From Bifidobacterium apousia (lineage in GTDB: Bacteria; Actinomycetota; Actinomycetes; Actinomycetales; Bifidobacteriaceae), in the NCBI RefSeq assembly GCF_007559275.1, contig NZ_VMHK01000002.1, positions 1 through 64,000 on the forward strand: DNA of 64,000 bases, given 5' to 3'. Within the stretch, counting starts at the first letter, position 1. Each line of letters begins with the position of its first letter. The position numbers were made by a program, and so were the translations under genes. Below, in pieces: positions 27,421 to 36,418 of the stretch. Below the pieces are notes generated by a model. It saw only the letters and a program-made list of their open reading frames with translations, did not search any database and was not told where the DNA came from.

Positions 27421-28383
27421 ATGAGCAGCATGAATGGCCGGAGCGATGGACATATACAGGGTGGAGAAAGCCATGCAGGGTCGATTTCGCCCAGTGTTTC
27501 ACGTGGAACAGTGGTGCTGGCGGCCACGCCTATAGGCAATGTCGCCGATGCCTCGACACGCTTGGTGGAGCTCCTGCAGTCGGCGGACCTGGTGGCAGCA
27601 GAGGACACGCGGCGGCTCTATGATCTGGCCAATCGTTTGGGGGTGCGCGTAGGCGGCAAGGTTATGGCCTATCACGATCATAACGAGCGGCGGATGGCCG
27701 ATCCCATCCTGGATCAGGTGCGTGACGGAGCCTGCGCACTGGTGGTCTCAGATGCGGGCATGCCCACCATCAACGATCCGGGCATGGCCATCGTCAGGCG
27801 GGCTATTGAGCGAGGCATACCGGTCACCTGTGCCCCAGGCCCCAGCGCCGTGCTGGATGCCCTGGCCCTCTCCGGTCTGCCGACCGACCGATTCTGCTAT
27901 GAGGGGTTTCTTCCCCGTCGACATCAGGAGCGGTTGCGGCATCTGCGCACCCTGCGCAGCGAGGAGCGGACCATGGTCTTCTACGAGACGCCCCACCGCA
28001 TCGATCAGGCTATGCAGGACCTTCAGGAGGTCTTCGGCCCCGACCGGCTCATGGCCCTCTGCCGGGAGCTGACCAAGGAACATGAACAGATTCGGCGGGG
28101 CACAGTCGATGAAATTGTGCGTTCCCTCCAGGAGGATCCTCCCCGTGGAGAGATGGTTCTGGTCGTGGCTGGTGCATCCGCCTTGGAGGCCAGGCGCAAC
28201 GATCCTGAGGCCATGGATGATCAGCAGCTGGCGGTTCTGGCACGTGATCTGGTTCGAACCGAGGGACTGCGCCTCAAGGAGGCCATCGCGCGGGTAGCTG
28301 CCGAGCACCCCCTGGCTGATGGCAGCCTGCCTAATCGCAAGCGGATCTATGCCTTGGCCGTTCAAGAGGATGAAGAGGACTGA
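27421..28383 (+). CDS. rsmI: 16S rRNA (cytidine1402-2'-O)-methyltransferase RsmI
   Basis: A 320-residue SAM-dependent methyltransferase of the tetrapyrrole methylase fold. Hallmarks: 'LAATPIGNVADAS', 'AEDTRR', 'VVSDAGMPTINDPG', 'PGPSAVLDALALSGLPTDRFCYEGFLPRR' and 'FYETPHRI', all typical of RsmI, which modifies C1402 in the ribosomal P site. It has a 40-residue N-terminal extension before the fold if the ATG at 27421 is right; that start is supported by CATACT 6 nt upstream. Its 3' end overlaps the convergent gene at 28362 by 22 nt. Confidence 0.95.
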   Translation: MSSMNGRSDGHIQGGESHAGSISPSVSRGTVVLAATPIGNVADASTRLVELLQSADLVAAEDTRRLYDLANRLGVRVGGKVMAYHDHNERRMADPILDQVRDGACALVVSDAGMPTINDPGMAIVRRAIERGIPVTCAPGPSAVLDALALSGLPTDRFCYEGFLPRRHQERLRHLRTLRSEERTMVFYETPHRIDQAMQDLQEVFGPDRLMALCRELTKEHEQIRRGTVDEIVRSLQEDPPRGEMVLVVAGASALEARRNDPEAMDDQQLAVLARDLVRTEGLRLKEAIARVAAEHPLADGSLPNRKRIYALAVQEDEED

Positions 28384-28808
28384 TTTCCGCTCCCCTCATT
28401 CAGTAACACCTCTAGTGCTCTGCGCACACCGGGCCCGCCCAGCTGGGAGATGGTCTCCAGCAGGGCTGGCGAGGCAGCGGGATTGGCCACCAGCCACCGG
28501 CGCAGCTGAGGCTCTTCTCGGGCGATGGTCCAGAGGATGCTCGGGTCGGTCGCGGGGTCTGTGGCCATCAGCGCCGTGGGCACCAGGGGAGGTTCTGGTG
28601 GTGGGGCGCGCATCTCGGCCATGGGTTGGATGCTGTTGGGTTCGTCTTGGCTCAAATCGTCTTCTGCCGAGGATCGCGACCGGCTGCTGATGGCAGTCAT
28701 GAGTCGGACCATGCGTTCAGTGGCAGAGGACCCACGATGGCCCCGGACCCTGCCTCGGTGCCGATGATGGCCATGTGCACCTCGGGCGTCCCTCACTGGC
28801 AGACTCAT
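28362..28808 (-). CDS. Hypothetical protein with variant leucine-rich repeat-like segment
   Basis: A 148-residue protein. The C-terminal half (TDPSILWTIAREEPQLRRW LVANPAASPALLETISQLGG in order) follows the variant leucine-rich repeat pattern 'DP..p..l..la...p.LR..vaaNP..p..LL..l', as in actinobacterial LRV proteins of unknown function. The N-terminal 35 residues are His/Arg/Gly-rich. The ATG at 28808 overlaps the stop of the upstream gene (ATGA), which supports this start and coupled translation. The 3' end overlaps rsmI by 22 nt on the opposite strand. Confidence 0.6.
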   Translation of the reverse strand: MSLPVRDARGAHGHHRHRGRVRGHRGSSATERMVRLMTAISSRSRSSAEDDLSQDEPNSIQPMAEMRAPPPEPPLVPTALMATDPATDPSILWTIAREEPQLRRWLVANPAASPALLETISQLGGPGVRRALEVLLNEGSGNQSSSSS

Positions 28809-29572
28809 AGGATCGCCTTGAGTCTTTTTATGGTCTCCAGCCCTTGAGCGTGGCCAGGCCAGCGGGGGTTGGAGGACAGAAGCGCCTCACAGGATCCGCA
28901 GCTGACCTGATATCGCTCCATGAGCTCATGCAAGACCGCTATGGTCTCTTCTCCGTTGCACTGGCCCGAGGGATCGCAGGCCAGATCGCAGGCCGTCCAG
29001 AGCGGCGAAGTCACCCAAAGTTTCCCAAGCTTCATCAGATAGCGGGCATCCAGCTGTCGCTGGTGGGGGTGCAGAGGCCTGCCGTGAACCGGCGTGCGGA
29101 AGTGGGAGTTGGAGATAATGTCCAGCGTGTCGGGGAAACGGCCGTTGATCCATATCCAGAGCGCCAGTCCGCCGCATGCTGCTGCGCCGTAAGGGACCAT
29201 GGGCATGACGATGGAGGCGCGACCGTAGAGTCCCTCAGCCTGTTCGTTCAGGTAGCAGCAGGATCGGTCCAGACAGGTTACGATCCCCTCATTCACCAAC
29301 AGGCTGAGACTGAGCGGGCCGGGCAGATCTCCGGTTTGGATCAGACTGGGCAGCGGTTTGGGATCGGGTGTCAGGGCCCCAAGTTCGGTCGTAGGAGGAC
29401 GGCCGCGGGTGCGCATCGGCGCTGCTCCGGCTGGTGGTCCGGGCCACTGTTGAGCGGTGTCGGCGTGTGGTGTTCGGCCTGGCGGCTTTGTTGTAGCTCT
29501 GAGGGTGTGGCTGGCGCCATAGGCAGTGGTAGGCGTCCACGTCACTCCCCCGAGGACGTGTTCTCGATTCAT
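28805..29572 (-). CDS. Uncharacterised protein, possibly AbiEi-like
   Basis: A 255-residue protein. Residues about 180-205 (HQRQLDARYLMKLG then WVTSPLWTACDLA) resemble the 'thSP.RTa.DLA' signature of AbiEi/DUF559-type actinobacterial proteins of type IV toxin-antitoxin families; the resemblance is short and seen by eye only. A cysteine pair (SCGSC) lies near the C-terminus. The start at 29572 is chosen because TACAGT lies 6 nt upstream (minus strand, 29579-29584) with no ribosome-binding site. The gene is divergent from metG and coupled by ATGA to the LRV-like gene. No nucleotidyltransferase (AbiEii) toxin is adjacent. Confidence 0.55.
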   Translation of the reverse strand: MNREHVLGGVTWTPTTAYGASHTLRATTKPPGRTPHADTAQQWPGPPAGAAPMRTRGRPPTTELGALTPDPKPLPSLIQTGDLPGPLSLSLLVNEGIVTCLDRSCCYLNEQAEGLYGRASIVMPMVPYGAAACGGLALWIWINGRFPDTLDIISNSHFRTPVHGRPLHPHQRQLDARYLMKLGKLWVTSPLWTACDLACDPSGQCNGEETIAVLHELMERYQVSCGSCEALLSSNPRWPGHAQGLETIKRLKAIL

Positions 29573-29578
29573 GGTTCG

Positions 29579-29584
29579 ACTGTA
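29579..29584 (-). promoter_or_regulatory. -10 box of a leaderless transcript (AbiEi-like gene)
   Basis: TACAGT on the minus strand, 6 nt before the ATG at 29572. Confidence 0.5.
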
Positions 29585-29695
29585 AACGGCTGGTCCCGAA
29601 TTTGCCCGAGGGAGGGCCAAATTTGTGCACTTGTGGATAATCTGCTTGCTCGACGGCAGTCCTGTGGACGAGCAGGGGGATTGTAGGCCTGAGCC

Positions 29696-29701
29696 GATAA
29701 T
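29696..29701 (+). promoter_or_regulatory. -10 box close to the metG start
   Basis: GATAAT, 9 nt before the metG ATG and with no ribosome-binding site in between. A leaderless or near-leaderless mRNA is likely. Confidence 0.5.
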
Positions 29702-29710
29702 CTTGCTGGT

Positions 29711-31582
29711 ATGAGTCATATCCTTGTTTCCGTCGCCTGGCCCTACGCGAATGGGCCCCGTCATATCGGCCACGTCGCTGGGTTCGGCGTCCCCTCGGAC
29801 GTCTACGCACGCTACGAACGCATGAAGGGCAATGATGTCCTTATGGTTTCGGGGACTGACGAGCACGGCACTCCCATCCTGGTGGAGGCTGACGCCGAGG
29901 GTGTGGGTCCCCAAGAGATCGCCGACCGCTACAACCGGGTCATCGTCAAGGATTTGTGCGATCTGGGGCTCAGCTATGACCTTTTCACCAGGACTACGAC
30001 CGGCAATCACGAGAAGGTGGTGCAGGAGCTCTTCCGCCAGTGCAGGGCCAATGGCTACATCTATGAAGGCCAGCAGAAGGTGGCCATCTCGCCTTCCACT
30101 GGCCGGACCCTGCCGGACCGCTATATCGAGGGGACCTGCCCCATCTGCGGTGCTGACGGCGCTCGCGGCGACCAATGCGACAACTGCGGCAACGAGCTGG
30201 ATCCGGACGAGCTGATCAACCCCGTATCCAAGATCAACGGGGAGACCCCCCGGTTCGAGGAGTCCAAGCACTTCTTCTTGGACCTGCCCGCACTGGCCGA
30301 GGCCAACCTGGCCTGGTTGAAGACCCGCAAGGGCTGGCGCAGCAACGTGCTCAACTTCTCCCTGGGGCTGTTCAAGGAGGTCAAGCCGCGAGCCATCACC
30401 CGCGACATCGACTGGGGCATTCCCGTGCCTGTGGACGGCTGGGTCGACGACCCCAACAAGAAGCTCTATGTTTGGTTCGACGCCGTCATCGGATACCTGT
30501 CGGCGTCCATCGAGTGGGCCCGCCGTCAGGGCGACCCCGAGGCCTGGCGCAAGTGGTGGAATGACCCCAAGGCCCTGGGCTACTACTTCATGGGCAAGGA
30601 CAACATCACCTTCCACTCGCAGATCTGGCCCTCGGAGATTCTGGCCTACAACGGCCAGGGGTCCAAGGGCGGACAGCCGGGATCCTACGGCGAGCTCAAC
30701 CTGCCCGAGCAGGTGGTGGCCAGCGAGTTCATGACCATGGAGGGCAAGAAGTTCAGCTCCTCGCGGGGCATCGTCATCTACGTCAAGGACATCCTGGCGC
30801 GCTACCCGGTCGATGCAGTCCGCTACTACATTTCCATCGCTGGTCCGGAGACCTCGGACTCGGACTTCACTTGGGCGGAGTTCGTCCGGCACAACAACGA
30901 GGAGCTGGCCGCTTCCTGGGGCAACCTGGTCAACCGCGTGGCCAACCTGCTCAACAAGGACTTCGGCAGCATCCCCCGCATCGAGGAGGACTGGCTGACC
31001 GAGGAGGATACTGCCCTGCTGGCCCGCAGCCTGCAGGCCTTCGATACCGTGGGCTCCCTGATCGAGCACCATCGCCAGAAGGCCGCTCTGGTCGAGGCCA
31101 TGGCTCTGGTGGGCGATATCAACAAGTACATCTCCGCCCAGGAGCCCTGGAAGATCAAGGATGACCAGAACCGACTGGCTGCCGTCCTGCACACCGCAGC
31201 GCAGGCCGTGCTGGACGCCAACACCATGCTGGCCCCCTTCCTGCCGCATGCTTCTCAGCGGGTCTGGGAGACCATGGGCGGCAAGGGCACCTTCTCGCCC
31301 CTGCCTCGTGTCGAGGAGGTTGACGACCTGGATCGGTCCGGCTTCCACTATCCCATCATCACCGGCGACTACCGGCTGGGGGAGACGGTCCACCCTTGGG
31401 CGCGTGAGCCCCTCAGGGACGGCACGCCGATCGAACGGCCCATACCCATCTTTCCGCGCATTCCCAAGGAGGCCGTGCAGGAGGAGCTGGATCGTTTCCA
31501 GGAGCAACTGGACCGCCGCAAGGCCAAAGAGCGCGCCCGATTCGAGGCGGAGCAGGCCAAGCTGGGCGACCAGGGCAAGTGA
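29711..31582 (+). CDS. metG: Methionyl-tRNA synthetase
   Basis: A 623-residue class I aminoacyl-tRNA synthetase that charges tRNA-Met. The HIGH motif is HIGH at 18-21; the KMSKS loop appears as KFSSS (Lys347 to Ser351), the usual variant for this subgroup. The connective peptide holds one zinc knuckle with Cys143, 146, 156 and 159. The C-terminus lacks the extra tRNA-binding domain fused in many MetG proteins and ends in a charged helix. The start follows a GATAAT box. Confidence 0.98.
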   Translation: MSHILVSVAWPYANGPRHIGHVAGFGVPSDVYARYERMKGNDVLMVSGTDEHGTPILVEADAEGVGPQEIADRYNRVIVKDLCDLGLSYDLFTRTTTGNHEKVVQELFRQCRANGYIYEGQQKVAISPSTGRTLPDRYIEGTCPICGADGARGDQCDNCGNELDPDELINPVSKINGETPRFEESKHFFLDLPALAEANLAWLKTRKGWRSNVLNFSLGLFKEVKPRAITRDIDWGIPVPVDGWVDDPNKKLYVWFDAVIGYLSASIEWARRQGDPEAWRKWWNDPKALGYYFMGKDNITFHSQIWPSEILAYNGQGSKGGQPGSYGELNLPEQVVASEFMTMEGKKFSSSRGIVIYVKDILARYPVDAVRYYISIAGPETSDSDFTWAEFVRHNNEELAASWGNLVNRVANLLNKDFGSIPRIEEDWLTEEDTALLARSLQAFDTVGSLIEHHRQKAALVEAMALVGDINKYISAQEPWKIKDDQNRLAAVLHTAAQAVLDANTMLAPFLPHASQRVWETMGGKGTFSPLPRVEEVDDLDRSGFHYPIITGDYRLGETVHPWAREPLRDGTPIERPIPIFPRIPKEAVQEELDRFQEQLDRRKAKERARFEAEQAKLGDQGK

Positions 31583-31748
31583 CGGTCGACGCGCCCGTGA
31601 CGGCATTCGTGATTCACAGAGAACTTTGAGGTTTTCGGGCACTTCCTCCAAGGTAGCGCTGGTTATATTTGTTCTGTCGGTTGAAGTACTGGCCGATGGG
31701 GGTCGTGCGGCCCCGATAACTGAACCCCTTCTTCTCTCTCTCTTCTCG

Positions 31749-31780
31749 CCCGGCGGCTCTTCGAACCGCCGGGTTCTTTC
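31749..31780 (+). terminator. Strong hairpin in the leader of the HAD-GH65 gene
   Basis: CCCGGCGG (31749-31756) pairs with CCGCCGGG (31766-31773), then ttctttc. It lies only about 30 nt before the next start codon. A smaller hairpin ggggtcgtgcggcccc lies upstream near 31699-31714. It may terminate metG transcripts or act as an attenuator for the GH65 gene. Confidence 0.6.
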
Positions 31781-31809
31781 GTCATGGAAGACCCATAGGA
31801 TGAGTAACC

Positions 31810-34800
31810 ATGAAGATTGCCCAATTCGCCTGTGTGCTCTTCGATCTGGACGGGGTGCTGGTGCCCACGACCATCCTGCACAAGGCCGCCTGGAAGGCGT
31901 TGTTCGATCAGGTCCTGCCCGGGAACGTCCCGGCCTACACGGAGCAGGACTACTACGCCTATGTGGATGGCCGGCCCCGCTATGATGGCGTCGACGCCCT
32001 GCTGCGCAGCAGGGGCATTGAGCTGGACTGGGGCAACCCGGATGACGATCCGCAGCTGGACACCGTCTGCGGATACGGCAATCGCAAGAACATGACCTTT
32101 GAGCGGATGCTGAAGCAGAAGGGCATCGATCCCTACCCGGACACGGTGGATCTGCTCAGGCACCTGCGCGCCGACAAGAAGCGTCTGGCTGTGGTGTCCA
32201 GTTCGCGCAACACGGCCCAGGTACTCCAGGCCGCAGGAATCGCCGGATACTTCGATACAGTGGTGGACGGCAATCTCAAGGACGAGATGGGCCTTCAGGG
32301 CAAGCCGGCCCCGGACACCTACGCCTATGCGGCCAAGGTGCTGGGCCTGCGCAATGAGGATGCTGTTGTGGTCGAGGATGCCCTCTCAGGCGTGGCCGCT
32401 GGTCATGCGGGCAGGTTTGGCCTGGTCGTGGGCGTGAACAGGGGCGCCGGCCGCGAGCAGCTGCTCAAGGCGGGTGCGGACCTGGTGGTGGATCAGCTGA
32501 TCGAGCTGATCGACGACGATGCCGGCGAGCGTGGGCAGGGGGAGGATCCCAGTCTGGATGAGGATCGCTTCCCTGTAGAAGAGTGGGGCCTGAGCGAGAT
32601 CGGGCAGCCCGATGCCGTCAGCGCCACAGTCTTCTCGGTCACCAACGGCTCCGTCGGTGTCAGGGGCGAAGGTGGCGGGGAGCGCTGTCTGGGCAACGGC
32701 ACCTTCCTGAGCGGCTTCCATGACACCTTCCGAATAGCTCACCCCGAAAGCGCCTACGGATATGCCAAGGTAGGGCAGCTGATTCAGGGAGTGCCCGATG
32801 CTTCGGACTTCACCCTCAAGGTGGAGGGACTGCCTCTGGGCAGGCCGGAAAAGACCACGCAGCGTCTGGACTTCCGAACCGGAATCGCGACCACCACCAA
32901 TCTGTACGACCTGGGCCACAGCATCCACCTGAAGACCGTGCTCACCCGCATGGTCTGCCTCTATGACCGCAGCCTGAGCGTCTGCACGCTGACCGTTGAG
33001 TCGCCCGACCGGGACATGGCTGTGGTGGTCGAGGGCCCGGTCAACGCTGACAACCCCCGCCATGTCAACTCCAGTGACCCCCGCAAGTCGACCTTTGTGG
33101 ACGGCTGTGGAATCCATGAGGTGCTGGACAATGCGGTCTATGGCGAGCTGAGCGCGGATTGCAGGGTCTTTCGCTGCAATAATTCACGGCTCAGCCTGGC
33201 CTTGGGTGTCCGGCAGTTCAGGGATGGTCGGCCTGTCGAGGGCTCCGGATGGCGCATGGACGTGCCCAAGGGCGGTTCCACCCGTCTGGTCCGTTACGCC
33301 GTCTACCGCAGCCACCCTATTCTTCCGGCTGGCACCAGCGGCAACGGTCTGGTCGTGCAGACCCGCGGCGAGGGGACCAGGAATCTGGTCGAGGACTGCA
33401 GAGATCGGCTGGAGGAGGTCAGCACCCTCTCTGTGGAGGAGCTGGAGCGGCGTCAGCGGGAATGGCTGGATCGGTTCTGGGAGCGTCAGGATATCCGCAT
33501 CCAGGCCGACGATGGGGGTCGTACCCAGCAGATGGTGCGCTGGGAACTGTTCCAGCTGGCCCAGTCCACGGCCCAGATCGAGAACGGCGTGGGCGCCAAG
33601 GGTCTGAGCGGATCCGGCTACAGCGGCCACTACTTCTGGGACACCGAGATCTACATTCTCCCCTTCCTGATTTACTCGGCGCCTGCTCGGGCAAGAGCCG
33701 TCCTTCACTACCGCTACCTGATGCTGCCGGCGGCCAGGCGCAGGGCCTGCGCACTCAACCTGAACGGCGCCCTCTTCCCCTGGAGGACCATCGACGGTGA
33801 GGAGGCCTCCGCCTACTTCCCCACGGGCACGGCCCAGTACCACATCGATGCCGATATCGCCTACGCGGTGGCCCAGTACGTGCAGGTCACCGGGGATGAA
33901 GACTTTCTGCAAGCTGAGGGCATCGACATCCTGGTGGAGACGGCCCGTCTCTGGATGAGCCTGGGGCGTTACAAGGAGGACGGCCGCTTCCACATCCACT
34001 GCGTGACCGGCCCAGACGAGTACACGGTCCTGGTTGACGACAACCTCTACACCAACCAGATGGCCCGGTTCAACCTCCTGGCCGCTTACAAGGGCTACCA
34101 GCACCTACGCGAGAAGCATCCAGATCTGATCGGCGGCATACGCGAGAGGCTGCACTTCGACGATGGTGAGGCCGACAAATGGTCCAGCGCAGCTCAAGCC
34201 ATGTTCGTCCCCTTTGATGATCAGGAGGGAGTCCATGCCCAGGACGCTCAATTTATGCAGCGACCCCGTTGGCACTTCGACCGGTTCACGGCCAGGCCCC
34301 TGCTGCTGCACTACCATCCGCTGGTTATTTACCGGCACAAGGTGCTCAAGCAGACCGACGTAGTCATGGCTCTCTACCTGCTCAGCTCCTGGTTCACTCC
34401 GGAGCAGAAGCGGGCCGACTTCGACTACTACGATCCGCTGACCACTGGGGATTCGACCCTGTCAGCAGCCTCCCAGTCCATCCTCGCCGCCGAGGTGGGG
34501 CATGACCAGCTGGCCATGCAGTACTTCCGTCGGTCCTTGTTTACGGACGTGGACGATCTGCATGCCAACACGACGGACGGCATCCATTTGGCTGCCTGTG
34601 GAGGCGTCTGGTCCAGCCTGGTCTGCGGCTTCGGCGGCCTGCGGGACACCGGCGGAACCGGGCTAAGTATTGACCCCCGCCTGCCTTCATCCTGGCGCTC
34701 GATGACCTACGAGCTGGAGGTGCGGGGCACCAGGTTCCAGGTTGCTGTAACGACAGACGGTGTCGATCTGAAGCGCGTGTCAGGACCCGAGCTGGATCTT

Positions 34801-34830
34801 CTGGTCCAGGGGCATCCACGCCATATATGA
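31810..34830 (+). CDS. Fusion of HAD phosphoglucomutase-like domain and GH65 glycoside phosphorylase
   Basis: A 1006-residue two-enzyme protein. Residues 1 to about 240 are a HAD hydrolase of the beta-phosphoglucomutase group: FDLDGV with nucleophile Asp12 and Asp14, 'VSSSRNT' and 'VVEDALSGVAAG'. Residues about 260-1000 are GH65 (inverting phosphorylase of maltose, trehalose, kojibiose or nigerose type), with the general acid Glu737 in VTGPDEY. Together they would turn an alpha-diglucoside plus phosphate into beta-glucose-1-phosphate, then glucose-6-phosphate. Adjacent separate genes with this pairing occur in other actinobacteria. Substrate cannot be fixed from sequence. Ribosome-binding site weak. 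Confidence 0.92.
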   Translation: MKIAQFACVLFDLDGVLVPTTILHKAAWKALFDQVLPGNVPAYTEQDYYAYVDGRPRYDGVDALLRSRGIELDWGNPDDDPQLDTVCGYGNRKNMTFERMLKQKGIDPYPDTVDLLRHLRADKKRLAVVSSSRNTAQVLQAAGIAGYFDTVVDGNLKDEMGLQGKPAPDTYAYAAKVLGLRNEDAVVVEDALSGVAAGHAGRFGLVVGVNRGAGREQLLKAGADLVVDQLIELIDDDAGERGQGEDPSLDEDRFPVEEWGLSEIGQPDAVSATVFSVTNGSVGVRGEGGGERCLGNGTFLSGFHDTFRIAHPESAYGYAKVGQLIQGVPDASDFTLKVEGLPLGRPEKTTQRLDFRTGIATTTNLYDLGHSIHLKTVLTRMVCLYDRSLSVCTLTVESPDRDMAVVVEGPVNADNPRHVNSSDPRKSTFVDGCGIHEVLDNAVYGELSADCRVFRCNNSRLSLALGVRQFRDGRPVEGSGWRMDVPKGGSTRLVRYAVYRSHPILPAGTSGNGLVVQTRGEGTRNLVEDCRDRLEEVSTLSVEELERRQREWLDRFWERQDIRIQADDGGRTQQMVRWELFQLAQSTAQIENGVGAKGLSGSGYSGHYFWDTEIYILPFLIYSAPARARAVLHYRYLMLPAARRRACALNLNGALFPWRTIDGEEASAYFPTGTAQYHIDADIAYAVAQYVQVTGDEDFLQAEGIDILVETARLWMSLGRYKEDGRFHIHCVTGPDEYTVLVDDNLYTNQMARFNLLAAYKGYQHLREKHPDLIGGIRERLHFDDGEADKWSSAAQAMFVPFDDQEGVHAQDAQFMQRPRWHFDRFTARPLLLHYHPLVIYRHKVLKQTDVVMALYLLSSWFTPEQKRADFDYYDPLTTGDSTLSAASQSILAAEVGHDQLAMQYFRRSLFTDVDDLHANTTDGIHLAACGGVWSSLVCGFGGLRDTGGTGLSIDPRLPSSWRSMTYELEVRGTRFQVAVTTDGVDLKRVSGPELDLLVQGHPRHI

Positions 34831-35155
34831 TCTCCGGATTCTGGGCCTAGACACACCCGGGATCCGCAGGTGCACCTGATGCAGACTCCAATGGATTAAG
34901 TGGATGCCGGACGGATCGAGGATAACTGGGACTTGACGCTGGGGACTTGAGTGGGTCTGTAGCTTCGGGAACAGTCTCATGAAAAACGAGAAGTGAACAT
35001 GTCCTGATTTGGCTCACTTCTAGCCCAGGTCTGAGTTTTACTGGCCGCGTTCCCTGTTGCGGTACAGGTGGAGGCATTGATTGGAGCACTTACGCACGAT
35101 TATGGGATTTTATTCGTGTAAGGCTTCGTCATGGTTGCCTGCATGCTGCCGCCGC
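34831..35155. other. Intergenic region without a recognised gene
   Basis: About 325 bp between the convergent GH65 and GH43 genes. I see no convincing coding frame. An 8-bp inverted repeat (AGAAGTGA ... TCACTTCT, near 34989-35021) is the only structure noted, with no clear T-run. Confidence 0.6.
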
Positions 35156-36220
35156 TCAGCGGGTCAGGGTCCGTTTCAGAACTCGGTACTCGCTCTCGGT
35201 GATGGGCATGATGGAGCCGTGGCGCTTGGTCAGCCGGCCGAAGTTCATATCTGTAACCAGGGCCCAGTCCTGCCGCCGTCTGGATGACAAATCCGCCGAG
35301 CGGAAGGGCAGATAGCCCCGGCCCTCGGCGAACTGGTCGCAGATCAGGCCGAAAGGCATGGTTCGGCCGTCGGGTCCTGCGGCGTCAGCATCGTTGTAGA
35401 GAAAGAGCTCGGGGCCCTCCAGATACCGCGAGGAGTAGCGCCCCTGGCCGAAGATGTCGGTCAGGTTGGACAGGTATGACCAGGCCTGGTCGTCGTCGGT
35501 ACGCACCAGCTCATGGGTGACCGCATAGGGGTTGCGGGTGCGTTCCAGGGTGATCTGGTCATCCTTGGAGGCCCGGTACCACCAGCCGTCGGGCGCCTTG
35601 AGCATGGTCGTGTCGATGATCCCGTTGCTGCGGTCAATCCACTTGACCGGGCGGGAGAAGGACACCAGATCGGTGCTGGTGGCGTAGTACATGTTGATGC
35701 CGTCACCCAGCTCGTTGGCCAGGTCGGCTGCGGCCGGGTCCTCGGCGCTGTCGGCGGCCGCCGTGGCCCAGAAGACTATCCACTGCTCCCTGTCGGCGTC
35801 CCAGCAGGCCTCCGGCGCCCAGGCCATGCCCGCCTTGGGAATGGCCGAAGCCACGTCCACCAGGCGGGGTCTGCCCCAGTGGGCCAGATCCGGGGAATCC
35901 CAGATGACCAGGCCGGTGGATCCATCCACCGTGGACCGGCCCTCCTGCCAGCCACCCCTGTGGTAGACGGACAGGTCGGTGGCGATGATGTGGAAGAGGC
36001 CGTCAGGGCCTCGAACAATATAGGGGTCGCGTACGCCGCCCTCGCCCTCGCTCCAAGTCAGAACAGGGTCTCCCTGGGCGCGCAGGTCATGCCAGTGCAG
36101 GCCGTCCCGGCTGAGGGCGAAGTAGAGCTGCTCATCCGTCTCAGCCTGTTCATAGCCGGTGAAGTGGACGAAGAGGTAGGCGCTGGTCGCCTCGAACGAG
36201 GGCTGCCAATCCATAGACAT
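35156..36220 (-). CDS. GH43-like glycosidase
   Basis: A 354-residue protein with a five-bladed beta-propeller pattern. The motifs 'GGVRDPYIVRGPDGLFHIIATD' (catalytic base Asp in RDP), 'WAPEACWD' (Asp/Glu modulator region) and 'LEGPELFLYN' (general acid Glu in EGPE) fit GH43-type arabinosidases/xylosidases. No signal peptide, so the enzyme is intracellular and likely trims short arabino- or xylo-oligosaccharides. ATG at 36220 with aaaggtgg upstream; ATG at 36214 has better spacing and is equally possible. No transporter is adjacent. Confidence 0.84.
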   Translation of the reverse strand: MSMDWQPSFEATSAYLFVHFTGYEQAETDEQLYFALSRDGLHWHDLRAQGDPVLTWSEGEGGVRDPYIVRGPDGLFHIIATDLSVYHRGGWQEGRSTVDGSTGLVIWDSPDLAHWGRPRLVDVASAIPKAGMAWAPEACWDADREQWIVFWATAAADSAEDPAAADLANELGDGINMYYATSTDLVSFSRPVKWIDRSNGIIDTTMLKAPDGWWYRASKDDQITLERTRNPYAVTHELVRTDDDQAWSYLSNLTDIFGQGRYSSRYLEGPELFLYNDADAAGPDGRTMPFGLICDQFAEGRGYLPFRSADLSSRRRQDWALVTDMNFGRLTKRHGSIMPITESEYRVLKRTLTR

Positions 36221-36405
36221 AATCCACCTTTTCTGCCTTCGGCAACGGTACCGCGGCGGCGGGGGACTGGCAGACGGACGACGGCTGCTTCTTCGTTCTT
36301 CCTATCCGGCTGGTCCTGGGCCGTCAGAGGTGATTCTAGCTGCAGTCCTCCCTTTTGGCGGAGTCGGCCACCTGGGCGGGTCGAAGATTGGGCCGCACAA
36401 GACCT

Positions 36406-36411
36406 TAGACT
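36406..36411 (+). promoter_or_regulatory. -10 box of a leaderless transcript (tatD)
   Basis: TAGACT, 7 nt before the ATG at 36419, without a ribosome-binding site. Confidence 0.55.
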
Positions 36412-36418
36412 GTGGACC

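Noticed and set aside
28805..31651. A 948-codon minus-strand frame reaching through metG
   Set aside because: Only the part from 29572 to 28805 looks like a real protein; the rest is antisense to metG.
35513..36418. In-frame extension upstream of tatD
   Set aside because: Antisense to the GH43 gene; the TAGACT box 7 nt before 36419 gives a better start.
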